64,000 bases of DNA, taken from the NCBI GenBank assembly GCA_039621445.1, contig CP154957.1, positions 3,528,504 through 3,592,503 on the forward strand. Reading direction: 5' to 3'. A program made the position numbers and the translations under genes. Of the stretch, positions 43,940-54,294 are shown in pieces; the first letter of the stretch is position 1; each line of letters begins with the position of its first letter. The stretch is from Euglena gracilis. Taxonomy: Eukaryota; Euglenida; Euglenophyceae; Euglenales. Below the pieces are notes generated by a model. It worked only from the letters and a program-made list of their open reading frames with translations. It ran no database searches and was not told the DNA's origin.

Positions 43940-44583
43940 CAGGGCAAAACGGGAATTGGCCAAACAGCCAAGGTGGTGGGTGGGGGGGGGGGGTCGACCA
44001 CTCCCCCCCCCCACCACCTCTTCCCGTGTTTCCGGGAGCACCAATTTTTGGACCCCTAAATTTTTTCCTAGCGCCTTCGGCGCCGGGATTTTTTTTTTTG
44101 GACCCATTTTGGGACATATATGGGAGGTCCCCCCAAAAACCCTCCAAAACCCCATTTTTTCACTTTTTCACACCTTCCAAAATTTCAACATTTTCTCAAA
44201 ATTTTTATTTTTGAGAGGTTTTTGAAGCAAAAAACTGCCATTGAAAACCCAAAAAAAATTCCAGAGAAAGAATTTCAGTAAAATTTGACTGTGCCAAAAT
44301 TTGGTCCCATTTGTTTGACCCTCGGTTTTTTCATCCCCCTCCTAAAAAACGCCAATTTTTGACCCTGAAATTATTGAGATTTTTTTTGTGAAAAAAAATG
44401 TGGTTTTCCATCAAAAAATCATGTATTTTGGGTTCATTTTTCAAAAAAAAATTCAAAAAATTTCCCCAGCCAAAATCCCCGTTTTCCCAAAATTGGTGAA
44501 AATGTGGGGGGGGTCGACCCACCCCCACCTCCCGGGTGGGGGGGGGGGGGTCGATCTCCCCCCCCCCTTCCCGTTCTGCCCTG
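43940..44583. mobile_element. hAT-like element with 16-bp TIRs and 8-bp target duplication
   Basis: Starts CAGGGCAAAACGGGAA; the right end, read on the other strand, is CAGGGCAGAACGGGAA (15 of 16 identical). The flanks carry the exact direct repeat CCCGGGAC (43932-43939 and 44584-44591). It is 644 bp, non-coding, with subterminal GGGGGGTCGACC, a GC hairpin (GCGCCTTCGGCGCC near 44074) and long A/T-rich tracts. The right end lies 84 bp before the zinc-finger exon, so the element sits in that gene's intron or upstream region. Confidence 0.87.
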
Positions 44584-44667
44584 CCCGGGACCCCCGCCAG
44601 CGGGTGGGGGTGGGGGGACCCCGGGGTCTTAAACTGAAGCCTGAGCGATTGCACTCCCGCCCCCCAG

Positions 44668-44799
44668 GGGCCTCTGGCGGTGCCCCGTCTGCCTGGCGGA
44701 GAACGAGGCGGTGGACGAGTGCCGGGAGTGCTCCCGGGCCCTGCCAGCCCTGCCCGCCATCGGCAGCGCGGTGCGGGCACAATCCCCGCCCCAGAGCCG
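44668..44799 (+). CDS. Zinc-finger gene, exon with RanBP2-like finger
   Basis: Acceptor CACTCCCGCCCCCCAG; donor AGCCG|GTGTGT, phase 2. Reads LWRCPVCLAENEAVDECREC followed by SRALPALPAIGSAVRAQS. The pattern W-x-C-x2-C-x3-N-x5-C-x2-C fits the RanBP2-type zinc finger, except that x5 replaces the usual x6. Such fingers bind ubiquitin, Ran or single-stranded RNA in known proteins; which applies here is unknown. Third positions are almost all G or C. The phase-2 donor joins correctly to 45687. Confidence 0.55.
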
Positions 44800-44817
44800 G
44801 TGTGTGTGACTGCGGCG

Positions 44818-44855
44818 CGTTGTGTGTGTGTGGGTGGGTGGGTGGGTGGGTGGGT

Positions 44856-44890
<35 letters not shown>

Positions 44891-44942
44891 GTGTGTGTGT
44901 GTGTGTGTGTGTTGTGTGTGTGTGTGTGTGTTTTTGTTTTGT
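44818..44942. repeat. GGGT and (GT)n microsatellite after the zinc-finger exon
   Basis: Begins within about 20 bp of the predicted donor. Confidence 0.9.
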
Positions 44943-45686
44943 GTTTGTGCCTCTTTCATGAGTCGCAATTGTTTGTTTTTGGCATGTCAGTATCTATTTT
45001 TTCTGTTTTTTCTTTTTTTTCCTTTCTGCCAAAATCATTTCTATTTTGTTTCTATTTCTTTTTTTTGTGTGTTATTTCCTGACAATTTCAGTTTTTTTGC
45101 AATTATTTTCCCTCCCCATGCCTTTGTCGAGAATCGTCATGATTTTACATTCGATTTGTATTCTACAAACCCTGGTTCTTACCCGTGGTTACGATAGTGC
45201 AGGAACTACTGAAGAGCCTGTGGGTGATGTGGCTTGTGTGAGGCAAGATAAAAATGACTCACCAGTCGTTTCGCTTCCACCCTTGTCGAAGCATCCCCCC
45301 AGTTCTCACTCATTTTTTCCTGTTCTTAGACAAATGGGAGGTGTAAAATGCAAAGAAGGTCCCTGCTGCAGCATTCACACCTTGCCTGCCTGCTGGGGCT
45401 TGAAGAAAATTCCGCGCCAAAAATTGTTCGTTGTTTGTCGTTTGTTGCTGCTGCTGCTGCTGCTGCTATTGTCACCAGCAACAACTTCATTTGGGGGCCC
45501 AGTGTTGAACTTGAAGGCAAGAGGGCACAAAGTCAAGATTACCTCACCAAATCAGGAACTCATATGCACAAGTTATCCATCAGCTGAGTCACACACCCCG
45601 GCCACGGACCAGGCATGGCTGTCACGTGTGACTGCCATGACCAGTCATGGCTGTCACGTGCCCACCTCCTCTGTCTCCCTTTCCAG

Positions 45687-45808
45687 TGGCTCCTCCCGCG
45701 GGGTGCTCACCTCGCGGTCCCTGTCCCGGGCCTCCTCCTCCGGCTCGTACCACATGCCCGTCCAGCCCGCTGACCCATTTCGGGCCCCCGAGTCCGAGGA
45801 CAGCGGCC
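45687..45808 (+). CDS. Zinc-finger gene, Ser/Arg-rich exon
   Basis: Acceptor CCTCTGTCTCCCTTTCCAG is one of the strongest in the window. One base completes the Arg codon left by 44799; then GSSRGVLTSRSLSRASSS, GSYHMPVQPADPFRAPES and EDSGRG, likely disordered. The donor GGCC|GTGGTG is weak (phase 1) and does not fit the phase-0 terminal exon at 46928, so a further exon or another donor is needed. The bottom strand is also open (acidic, with a GAG|GTGAGC donor), a real alternative. Confidence 0.42.
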
Positions 45809-45840
45809 GTGGTGTCTCCAGAGGCAATAACAAAAGCCCG

Positions 45841-46040
45841 ACAAATCCCGACAAATCCCGACAAATCCCGACAAATCCCGACAAACCCCGACAAATCCCG
45901 ACAAATCCCGACAAATCCCGACAAATCCCGACAAACCCCGACAAACCCCGACAAATCCCGACAAATCCCGACAAACCCCGACAAATCCCGACAAACCCCG
46001 ACAAATCCCGACAAATCCCGACAAACCCCGACAAATCCCG
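45841..46040. repeat. 10-bp minisatellite, 20 units of ACAAATCCCG
   Basis: Twenty units in perfect 10-bp register; about a third carry ACAAACCCCG. Lacking stops, it is open in every frame and gives a ten-residue period (SRQIPTNPDK). Confidence 0.97.
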
Positions 46041-46179
46041 ACAATACCATCGGAATACTGTCTGGAGGTGCTTGGGTGGGGGGGGGCAGGACAGTTTGGA
46101 CCCAGGCCCAAGGTGCAATGCAAACTGGCGGAGCATTTGCACGGAGGGACGCCGTCTGTGGTAGACGTCTGGTGCGACT

Positions 46180-46410
46180 CAGGGCTGTGCGCGAAACTCT
46201 ACGGGTGTGGGTGATGGGGGGGTCGACCACCCCCAACGCATCCTGGTGGGGGAGGGCGCAATTTTGACCTGGTCAGAGTTTTCCTTCGGCGCCGAAGGAA
46301 TTTTTCTTTGGGTGGTGCAATGGTGGGGGGTTGGGGGGGGGGGGTCGACCCACTACCTCCCGGATGGGAGGGGACGACCACCCCCAACCAGGCTTTCCCG
46401 TACAGCCCTG
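46180..46410. mobile_element. MITE-like element, hAT-type ends, diverged
   Basis: The left end CAGGGCTGTGCGCGAAA and right end (other strand) CAGGGCTGTACGGGAAA agree at 15 of 17 positions. Inside are GGGGGGTCGACC blocks on both sides and a GC hairpin (CCTTCGGCGCCGAAGG near 46285). Flanks GTGCGACT and GTAATCCT agree only partly, so the target duplication is lost or the left end is misplaced. Confidence 0.55.
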
Positions 46411-46617
46411 GTAATCCTTGGCCCCTTTTCTCAGATACACAGGGGGGGTATAAGCGGCCACTCACCACATAACTGGGCCAGAAGCGAAGTTAGCGCCGGC
46501 CATAAACAGACAAGACGCCTTAGTGCAACTAAGGGGTTTTTTTCGTCGTGGACCCTCGGGGGGGGGGGTGGCCAAGCCCCCCCCCCCAGGGGAGGTCCCC
46601 AGGGGCCGGTGGGATAT

Positions 46618-46700
46618 ATTTTTCGGCACCACAGGCGCCGAAAATTTTTGAAAAGGTGCTATTTTTGGATTTTTCGCGATTTTTGAGTGGGTCCCCCAGG
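46618..46700 (+). repeat. Dispersed repeat family I, copy
   Basis: GGCGCCGAAAATTTTTGAAAA, then TTTTTGAGTGGGTCCCCCAGG, as at 20815. Confidence 0.6.
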
Positions 46701-46927
46701 AGGTCGCTGAGACAATTGCCACCTTCTGTCCACCTCATTCATATAAACCGCACACTTTGGAGGATGGGCTGAGACCCAAATTTTCCGCAGCAACTGAGGT
46801 CATCTTGTATGCCTGCCTCCAATTGCGGTGAGTCAATTTTTTTTTTGCTATTTTCTGATCCTAGCATCATTTTTGCAGCAGCCATGGATGTTTTGCATGT
46901 GGATTGGCTCGCCAATGAGGATTTCAG

Positions 46928-47071
46928 TCGGCCACGGGGCGCCGCGCCGCCGACGAGTTCGAAGGCAGCGGCGCTTTGCTGAACGGCTCCGCGCCGCCCG
47001 CCCCCGCCGACGACAGCGACGAGTACGGCTACGGCGAGGACGACGACGACGACGGCGACGTGGGGGCATAG
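46928..47071 (+). CDS. Zinc-finger gene, acidic terminal exon
   Basis: After GGATTTCAG the frame gives SATGRRAADEFEGSGALL, then ADDSDEYGYGEDDDDDGD and VGA, ending at TAG. Almost every third position is G or C. The acidic tail is a common nuclear or chromatin-protein feature, but no specific function follows. Enters in phase 0. Assignment to the same gene as the zinc finger rests on strand, spacing and codon use only. Confidence 0.48.
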   Translation, partial: SATGRRAADEFEGSGALLNGSAPPAPADDSDEYGYGEDDDDDGDVGA

Positions 47072-47110
47072 CCTGCCGCACTGTAGCCCACATCATACCC
47101 AACCCCCCCC

Positions 47111-47250
47111 CCCCCGGGAAACTGTCATGCCCGAGAACCTGTCAGGGTCCCGCCCGGGAAATTGTCAGGGTCCCCGGTGCTGGCCAACCTGTCAGTATAG
47201 GAAGTTGTCAGGGTCCCCGGTACTGGCCAACCTGTCAGGTGACAGTTTCC
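47111..47250 (+). repeat. Dispersed CTGTCA repeat family, fullest copy
   Basis: Words GAGAACCTGTCAGGGTCCC, GGGAAATTGTCAGGGTCCC and CTGGCCAACCTGTCA repeat inside. Diverged copies lie at 24500-24600, 35513-35640, 48888-48962 and 58005-58085. Confidence 0.75.
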
Positions 47251-47259
47251 CGGGGGGGG

Positions 47260-49031
47260 GGGGGTCGGTACCCAACCCCGCACTCTGCCCTCCCCTGTCT
47301 CTCCCCCAAGTTCACATCCCCCACTGACCATTTCAAATCTACTCCGCAACCACTGCTCCGCACCTGCTTTACATTGACCCATTTTGCATCATCAGCAACT
47401 GCATGTCTGTTACCATTCGCTGCCTCGTCAGCTGCGAGGGGACCATGACGTTAATAAAAATAGAGAAATGCAGTTGTACTTTGGGACCTTATGAGTGGGA
47501 TTAACTGTTAAACACACAGCAGGTCTGTTGTTTTTAGATTTAAATTGAAACATTTCCATGCAACATGTTATTGGATTATGGGGGGGTGTTCATGCTGAGC
47601 AAGGATTAACATTGTGCCCACCCCATAAACCCTCCGTGGTGAAGAAAACTGAAAAGGGTCAGAAACGTCTTTTTAGGTTTTAGATGTCAAAAACTGTTTT
47701 CGACTATAATGAAAGCCATTTTTTTTGCTATTTTACCATTTGAGATTTTTTCGGGAATGTTTTCGAGTATTACGGGAGTATTTTTGACCAGGGAATTGGG
47801 GTAGGAGGTCACAAAATTTTAATCACAGAAGCTCTTAAATAAAAACGTTGTGTCAAACCAGGTGGAACCTAACCCCCCCCTTCAGGGATTTGTAAGATCT
47901 GGTTTGGCTGGTTGGCTGAAGGAATCAAGGAATCGTTGGGTCAAAATCGGACCCAAAAACAAAAACGACCCAAAAAATAAAATATCGGCACGCGCATGTG
48001 TGTGTGAGTGTGTGTTCTAAAGTATTCAAAGAACATGTCTGGAACACCGGCAACACCGGACAGCTATCATTTTCCAACTGGGAATCATGATCCAGCATCG
48101 TTGCCCGGGCAATTATCCCACAGCTGGCGACGCAGCTTTGCTGCACGGAATCACGTTCCCGTTAAATGAGCGCATGTGTGCAGATCTTACCACAATTGAG
48201 CAACTGGACAGTTGGTTGCAATCTTGGGGATGTGGCATGTGGAATGGAGGCATCCATATGGTGTTGGGGTTGTCCTGCCGCTTCCTTTCCATGGCTGCTC
48301 CTCTTCAGTGTATTATTCTACCTATCGCAAATATGGACCGATCGTTGACACCCAGGCTGGCCCACCTGACCTTCCCCGCTGTTATCTCGCCACCCCCCAC
48401 CATCAGTCTCTCCCCGTTTTCCATAAGGGACAATGAGCGGTGCTGGCCGAAGAGCACCAAACATAACTGCCAACGTCTTTGGCATTTATCATTTGGGTTG
48501 ATGACGCCCCCCCAAACTCGTTGGCCCCCACAGGCATGTTGGGGCCAACATGCCCTTTTTTTTCATGGCATTGCAGCTCAATGGCCACCCCCTGGACTGT
48601 TGGGGTCACAGCATGGCCTCGGGGAAGGGGGTAACCAGGTAAATTTTTTGCCGAGAATGATTTGTCGCGGAACGAATGATTTCTTCCGGCCCGTTCAACA
48701 GGCACGGAATCGCGGCCAGTCCCCCTCCCCCCCCCCCCGGCACCGCAAACCGAGCCCCCCCCCCCTTCCAGCAGCAGGCCACACGCCCCACCCGACCGAA
48801 CCCCAGCCAGGCAGCTGATATTGTCGAATTCGGAACACAGCTCTGGCATACCTAGCCCCCCCCCCTCCCCGGGGGATATGTCAAATCTATGAACCTGTCA
48901 GGGTTTCGCTCGGGAGTTTTCAAGGTCTCTGGCACTGGTCAGCCTGTCACATCACAGGTTCCGGGGGGGTTGAGGGCTGGAAATGACCGGTACAGTAATT
49001 TACGGCTGCAATTATTGTTAAAAAGTGTGTG

Positions 49032-49084
<53 letters not shown>

Positions 49085-49320
49085 TAAATATATATACACA
49101 CACATATATAATTGCATGATGTCGTTCATATGATATATGATATCATATGTGTATTATTTTTCATGTTTATTATGTGTAAATTCTATATATATATATATAT
49201 ACAAATACATCTTCATTTGTATTTATGTGTGCGTGTCGGGGAATAATTAATAATAATTAATTTGTTCCCCCCCCACCCCACCGCCCATTGGGCCAAAGGC
49301 CCCTCCCCCCCCTCTCCCCC
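47260..49320. other. No supported gene
   Basis: Frames between 48087 and 48849 overlap on both strands without splice signals. 49030-49085 is (TA)n; 49140-49210 has further TA repeats. Confidence 0.5.
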
Positions 49321-49326
49321 CCCCCG

Positions 49327-49530
49327 GCCTGACCGCCGGTCCCTCTGGACCTCACGGCGCCGGCCGCCCGGGCCCGGCCCGCCGCACCGCGAGCGTTCCT
49401 CGACGTCCACCATGCAACGGACGTGGCGCGGCATTCACTGTGGCTGGGGGAGAACCGGGTCGGCCGGGCCAACGCGCAGCAGGAGGTCGCCGTCCCCCTG
49501 GCCGGCGTGCAGGGCCCTGCTTGGCCGAAG
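49327..49530. CDS. GC-rich exon candidate, strand unclear
   Basis: Top strand: FLDVHHATDVARHSLWLG, ENRVGRANAQQEVAVPLA, with a possible donor CCGAA|GTGATG, but no AG acceptor is available in frame. Bottom strand: ALHAGQGDGDLLLRVGPA, DPVLPQPQ and a stop, after a GGCCAAGCAG acceptor next to the CA/GT tract. Both have G/C third positions. Confidence 0.3.
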
Positions 49531-49755
<225 letters not shown>

Positions 49756-50205
49756 CAAAACAACAAAGCGCACAAGCATCCAGCTGATTTTGGGTGGCTG
49801 AATGAGAATTGATTGGGGGGGCAGGGCCCAAAGGTTGGAAAACAGCTGCTGGCTGGGAGAACCCCCCTTGTCCCCTTGGTTTGTCCAACTCCCTGACACA
49901 CACGCATACACACACATATGCACACGTACACGAAGAATGTATGTATTTCGAAAACGAATTTTGGGTCAAGAAATTGATCTTTCACATCATTTGCACTTTT
50001 TTTTGCGGTTTCGATTTTGGGTTCAACCCAGTTCAACCCTCGCTGGGCCTAGTTCCAGCCTGGGAATCCCATGCAGGGAATCAGCCTTTTTCCAGCCAGC
50101 GTAAAATTTCCAGCCTCTCAGTTGCCCCCCCCCCCGGGTGGATGGGTGGATGGTTTTGCTTTTGTGATGCGTGCATTAGCATCTTTCTGGAATCGGTTTC
50201 CTCCA

Positions 50206-50277
50206 AATCATGGCCATGGCCTCGGCTCCATTTCCCGCGTCCACGCCATCATTGAATGCCTGAAGGATGGCACTTGG
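50206..50277 (+). pseudogene. Possible FHA-domain fragment
   Basis: The frame (open 50071-50385) contains LGSISRVHAIIECLKDGTW. This resembles the core of forkhead-associated domains (S-R-x-H-A followed by a short strand and D-G-x-W). The Asn-Gly-Thr that should follow is absent and no donor is near, so it may be a remnant. Reading by eye only. Confidence 0.28.
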
Positions 50278-51142
50278 GCGGCACATTGCTCTCCGCAGCA
50301 GTCCAGTGCTCGCCCAAAAGCCAACCCCGGAAGAACTTTTTTTGCCTCTCTTGCGCAAGCAGTACTCCTTTCCAACACGGTTTGAGATTTTGTATTCGTG
50401 GTACGGCTGCCCTGTGGCCTCTTCCGATCTTTCGGTTCGCGTGGGGATGCTTCAGTGATGTGTGCAGAGCTGGCAGGTTGGGACGGTCAACAGCGGAGTG
50501 TCGTTATTTACCCGCATTTTCTTGCAGTGCAAATGTCGATCTGCTGATGTATTTTGCTGCTGTTGATTGCCTGCTGCAGTTTTTGACACTCTCCACCAGA
50601 GAATTCCTTAAGTCGGACCCACGCTTCCCCTGGGGGCGGGGGGGGGGGGCGGGGGGGGGCATGTCCAGCCAGCCAGCGCCTTTTTTCTACGCAGCTTCCA
50701 GCCGGACTGCGGACCCCCCCCAGGTCAAGCGGTGATACCTTTTCTGTAGCCCGGCGAACCTGGGCTGGACCAAAGATTTTTGGAAAGGGGGAGGGTCAAA
50801 AATGGCATAAATTGGCCTTTTGAAAGTTTTCACCGCAAAATTTTGGCAAAAAAGTCTAACCCAGCTGGAGTTGGGCTTTTTTGGGGTTTGATTTGGCCTT
50901 GTTTTCGGGTGCCAGCCCAGCAGAAGGTTGGACCCACCCCCTGGCCCTGGGGGGGGGGGGGTCCAGCCAGCACCTTTTTCCAGCCAGCCGGCTGGATTTC
51001 CAGCTGGCCGGCCAGCGGGTCCTGAAGCAATTACCTGCTCTTCACTTTCAGTTTCCATTTTTTTGCAAAACCCCCCAGACATTTCGAGTGGATGCCACCC
51101 ACGCATGCGTGCACACCAACACATGCCGAGCCACCTGCGCAG

Positions 51143-51299
51143 TGTGCCGAGTCGCTTTGTGGAGGACCAGAAGAGCACCAACAAGACGTTCTTCTCCCAC
51201 AACTGGGCTGTTCCACTGTGGGGCTCCTCTGAACAAGCGTTTGCAGCTTCGCTCCACGACAGTCTTCGGCAGTGGGAACTGCCCAAAAATTTCTTGTCG
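51143..51299 (+). CDS. Putative exon, unknown protein
   Basis: Acceptor CCACCTGCGCAG; possible donor TTGTCG|GTGTGA. Reads VPSRFVEDQKSTNKTFF, SHNWAVPLWGSSEQAFAA, LHDSLRQWELPKNF with natural composition. An alternative bottom-strand frame exists. The donor phase (0) does not match the next candidate at 51808. Confidence 0.4.
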
Positions 51300-51807
51300 G
51301 TGTGACGCGGAAAAGGAAGTGGAAACCCGTCGGACCCTGAGAAATGGCCGGTTAGGTTAAACGAGCGACATTGGGGCTGAAATCGGAAGTCGAAATCAGC
51401 GAACGGTGCCCAATTTTTTGGGGGTCAAAGTGGATAGACGCTTCTTTTGGACCGCTGCTTTTGTTTGACGTCAGTGAGCGCCTGGGACGGTCGTCCATGA
51501 GTGGTGTCCATGGAGGTTTGAACGGCCAAACCCCCCCAAATTTTTAGAATGGGCAGGAGGAAGCAGAAATTTGCTTCCTCCTGACCATAAACAGGGGCTA
51601 GAGGGGGGCCCATTCTCGCAAACGGATTTCATCGATGGTGAATGCGTGAAGATTTCTGCATTTCATTCCACAATTCAAAGTTGGTGATTCGGACTGAACA
51701 TATAATTATTATCATCGTTATCGTTATCGTATTTTTGCTTTTTTTCCGACTCCGTGTTTTTTATTATTATTTTGCACATTGTCCCCCGGACCGGCCTCCG
51801 GTCCCAG

Positions 51808-51917
51808 GCAACAGAAGCCCTCTCCCTGACCCCCTGAAGGGCCCCGACTCGTACAGCGAGATCCTGCCAGGCCGCCGCTACCAGCTCAACGAGGACTGTG
51901 GCCTGCGGTTTGGCTCT
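51808..51917 (+). CDS. Putative exon, ADAMTS-like motif
   Basis: Acceptor CCTCCGGTCCCAG; donor GGCTCT|GTGTGC. The frame gives PLKGPDSYSEILPGRRYQ and LNEDCGLRFGS. LPG-x2-Y-x4-(D/Q)C-x3-FG resembles the short conserved stretch after the metalloprotease domain in ADAMTS-type enzymes (LPGxxYxxxxQCxxxFG). The catalytic HExxH motif is not in this exon, and further conserved Cys are missing, so this is a hint only. Third positions mostly G/C. Confidence 0.38.
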
Positions 51918-52307
51918 GTGTGCTGGGCATTTCTTAGGACGGAGGGGACTCTGCCCCTCCGTCCTCCGTCTAGAGGACTGGTATTACTTGTATGGGGAGG
52001 GGGATTCCTACCACCCCTTTCCCAAACAGGTGGGACCCCTGTGGAGGGGGAGGGACCAGTGTTGTGGGGCTGCCTTTGAGAACGCGTGATCTGTAAGCCC
52101 CTCCCCCAAATTCTAATAAGGGGGAGGTCAGGACCCCCAACCATCCCAGAGATATCTGGGGTGGAGGGTGCATAAATTTGAACCACATATGAGTTGACAA
52201 TTTTTGCTACACACACTGGAGCAACAACAAGGATGACAACGACAAGAGGAACAAAAGGAGAAAAGAGCAGGATAATGATTTTTGATGCCAAAAACTGAGG
52301 GAATAAT

Positions 52308-52515
52308 TTATTCCCTAACTTCATACTCAAATATTACAGACAAACAGACACACACACACACACACACATAAAATATGTTTTTTTGTTTTACACCCATTTT
52401 CAAATGCATGCACACATACATACATACATACATACATACATACATACATGCATACATACATACATACATACATACATACATACATACATACATACATACA
52501 TACATACATACGTAC
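52308..52515. repeat. (CA)n and (CATA)n microsatellites
   Basis: CA at 52340-52372; CATA at about 52414-52512, the complement of the ATGT arrays elsewhere. Confidence 0.95.
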
Positions 52516-52548
52516 GTACAGGGTCTGGCCCATCCCGTTGCCCAAGTT

Positions 52549-52680
52549 ATGTCCGAAACCAGGGTTGACTGGCTGGTTTTTGGCTCCGGACCCCCCTGGG
52601 TCCGGGGTCAAAAGTGGGTGACCGGTTTTCAATAAAGCGACTGACTGGTTTTTTGAAAGTGGAAAGTGGCTTTTGATAGT
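52549..52680 (+). repeat. Dispersed repeat family B, shortened copy 3
   Basis: GTTGACTGGCTGGTTTTTGG, CTCCGGACCCCCC, GGGTGACCGGTTTTCAATAAAG, CGACTGACTGGTTTTTTG. The central hairpin part is absent. Confidence 0.7.
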
Positions 52681-52849
52681 AACATGTGACCGGCGCTGAC
52701 TCCGCTCCTGGCCCAGTTTGCTGTGTGCCCCTCCACCCCCCCCCCCGGCCACGGGGTCGGCAAGATCCAGCCTGCCAGCACCTTTTTTTTCCAGCAAGCA
52801 GCACTTCCTTGCTGTCGACAGGACCCCCGGGGGGAAATCCATAAGAAAG

Positions 52850-52907
52850 CCCCTGTCCGCGTACGCCACGTTCCACTTCAACCCGGACCCCGCGGCGACG
52901 CAGGCCG
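52850..52907 (+). CDS. Putative short exon, unknown protein
   Basis: The acceptor CCATAAGAAAG is another variant of the recurrent motif; donor GGCCG|GTATGG. 58 bp: PLSAYATFHFNPDPAATQ with GC-ending codons. Phase 0 entry fits the donor of 51917. Too short for any family assignment. Confidence 0.42.
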
Positions 52908-53082
52908 GTATGGCCCCCGGAGGCCCACGCTTGCGGGTCCCACTTTGCAACAGTTTTGTGTGAGAAAACCGCGAGGCGGGGTCTGTTTTACAATGAAGTC
53001 ATTCGGGTCATTCCCGAAATGCCATGAGGTTATGTTTTTGTATGTTTAAGACTATTTGCTCATTTATTTATTCAGGATAGCG

Positions 53083-53356
53083 TTTGGGATAAAGTAAACC
53101 CCCCTCCCACTAGTCCCAAATAACACACCCCCCCCCCCCGGTGTGTTATTTGGGCACCCGAATTTGGGCCCCAGGGGGGGGGTGTTATTTGGGGGGGTGC
53201 GTTATTCTTACATGGAAAACCAAAGGAAAACAGGGGGGGGTTATTTGGGCGCTCGAAATCGGCCCCCGAGGGGGGGGGTGTTATTTGGGGGGGGGGGGGG
53301 TTATTTTGGGGGGGGGGGTTATTTGGGGGGGTGTTATTTGGGGGGGTTTATCCCAA
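53083..53356. mobile_element. Element with GTTTGGGATAAA inverted ends and a GTGTTATTTGGG array
   Basis: The left end GTTTGGGATAAA reappears inverted as TTTATCCCAAAC. Between them GTTATTTGGG-type words separated by G runs recur about eight times, and once in the opposite sense. No coding. Confidence 0.5.
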
Positions 53357-53359
53357 ACT

Positions 53360-54109
53360 CTTCCCCATTTTTCTCACGTGTTTGTACCAGGCTTCTTTTT
53401 GAGTGAGAAGACCTCGGGGGTTCCAGGGCCTAACCCCCCCCCCCCGGGGTCCCGGGCTGGAAGCCCGGGTATGGGTTTTGGAATGAAGCGCTGATAATTT
53501 TTGGGAAAGGCCTTTGACGGCCCGATTTTGATGGGGGGTCCCACACTGGATGGGTGGGTGGGGGACCCCCCCAGGGAGTCTTAAAAAGCAGCCTGGTTTG
53601 TACGTATACTCGCGCATATTGTGTTTAACCCACAAATGGAAGTGGTTATGTTATTTTTCTCGTTTGTGACCAAGATTTCTTGTCCCCGCCATTCTTCCAA
53701 TAGAAAATGAGATTCACAAAAAGACCCGAAACATAATTTTTAACGTTATCCAGACTGGTGTAACGTTGCGCATATCCCATCGCCGATGACAAAGTTTCTG
53801 GAAGTAATATTTAATTGTATTTCTCATCCCCCTGGCTGGCCTTGGGACAGGTGACGTCTCAAGTGCTATTGCATTTGAAACAAGCCGTGCCGCAAAGCAA
53901 ATGCCATTTTGCGTGGGGTGGCACGGCGTTGTTTCCTGTTTCCGCTGTATGTTAATCACCCGGTGACTTGAAACATTGAATCATAAAATTAATTATTAAA
54001 AATATTAAAATATATAAAATACAATCAATAATATAATAAAGACGGGCATCGTTTTGGGTTGTCATCCTTTTCATTGGGGACGTCCATCGGCCCCTGTCTC
54101 TCTGCACAG
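53360..54109. other. No supported gene
   Basis: 53518-53595 carries GGCCCGATTTTG, G/C runs and GTCTTAAAAAGCAGCCTGG, the recurrent 3'-end motif, but no good exon follows. Confidence 0.45.
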
Positions 54110-54294
54110 ATATGGAAGTGGACGACACACCTGCCCTGGCAGTCCAGCGCACCTCGACCCCCAACCCCCTCAACCAGAAGCTGCGCCCCCCGCTCCCCCC
54201 TCAAGCTCGCGCAAAACCAAAGAGAAAGTCGAAAGAAGCTCAAATAACAAGACAAAAACAACCTAAAACAAAACCCATAAAAATTTACATTTGA
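54110..54294 (+). CDS. Putative exon, basic tail
   Basis: Acceptor CCTGTCTCTCTGCACAG. The frame contains MEVDDTPALAVQRTSTPN, PLNQKLRPPLPPQ, then KPKRKSKEAQ, which resembles a nuclear-localisation cluster, and runs to TGA. The first 40 codons have GC-ending bias; the rest is A-rich, so the true exon may end earlier. Phase 1 entry. It may be the terminal exon of a gene upstream of the 55-kb gene. Confidence 0.42.

Noticed and set aside
45841-46040. CRISPR array
   Set aside because: Units are contiguous 10-mers with no spacers; the genome is eukaryotic.
45046-46267. Long frames with a ten-residue period as a real repeat protein
   Set aside because: A 10-bp unit lacking stops gives the same peptide in every frame; no evidence it is translated.
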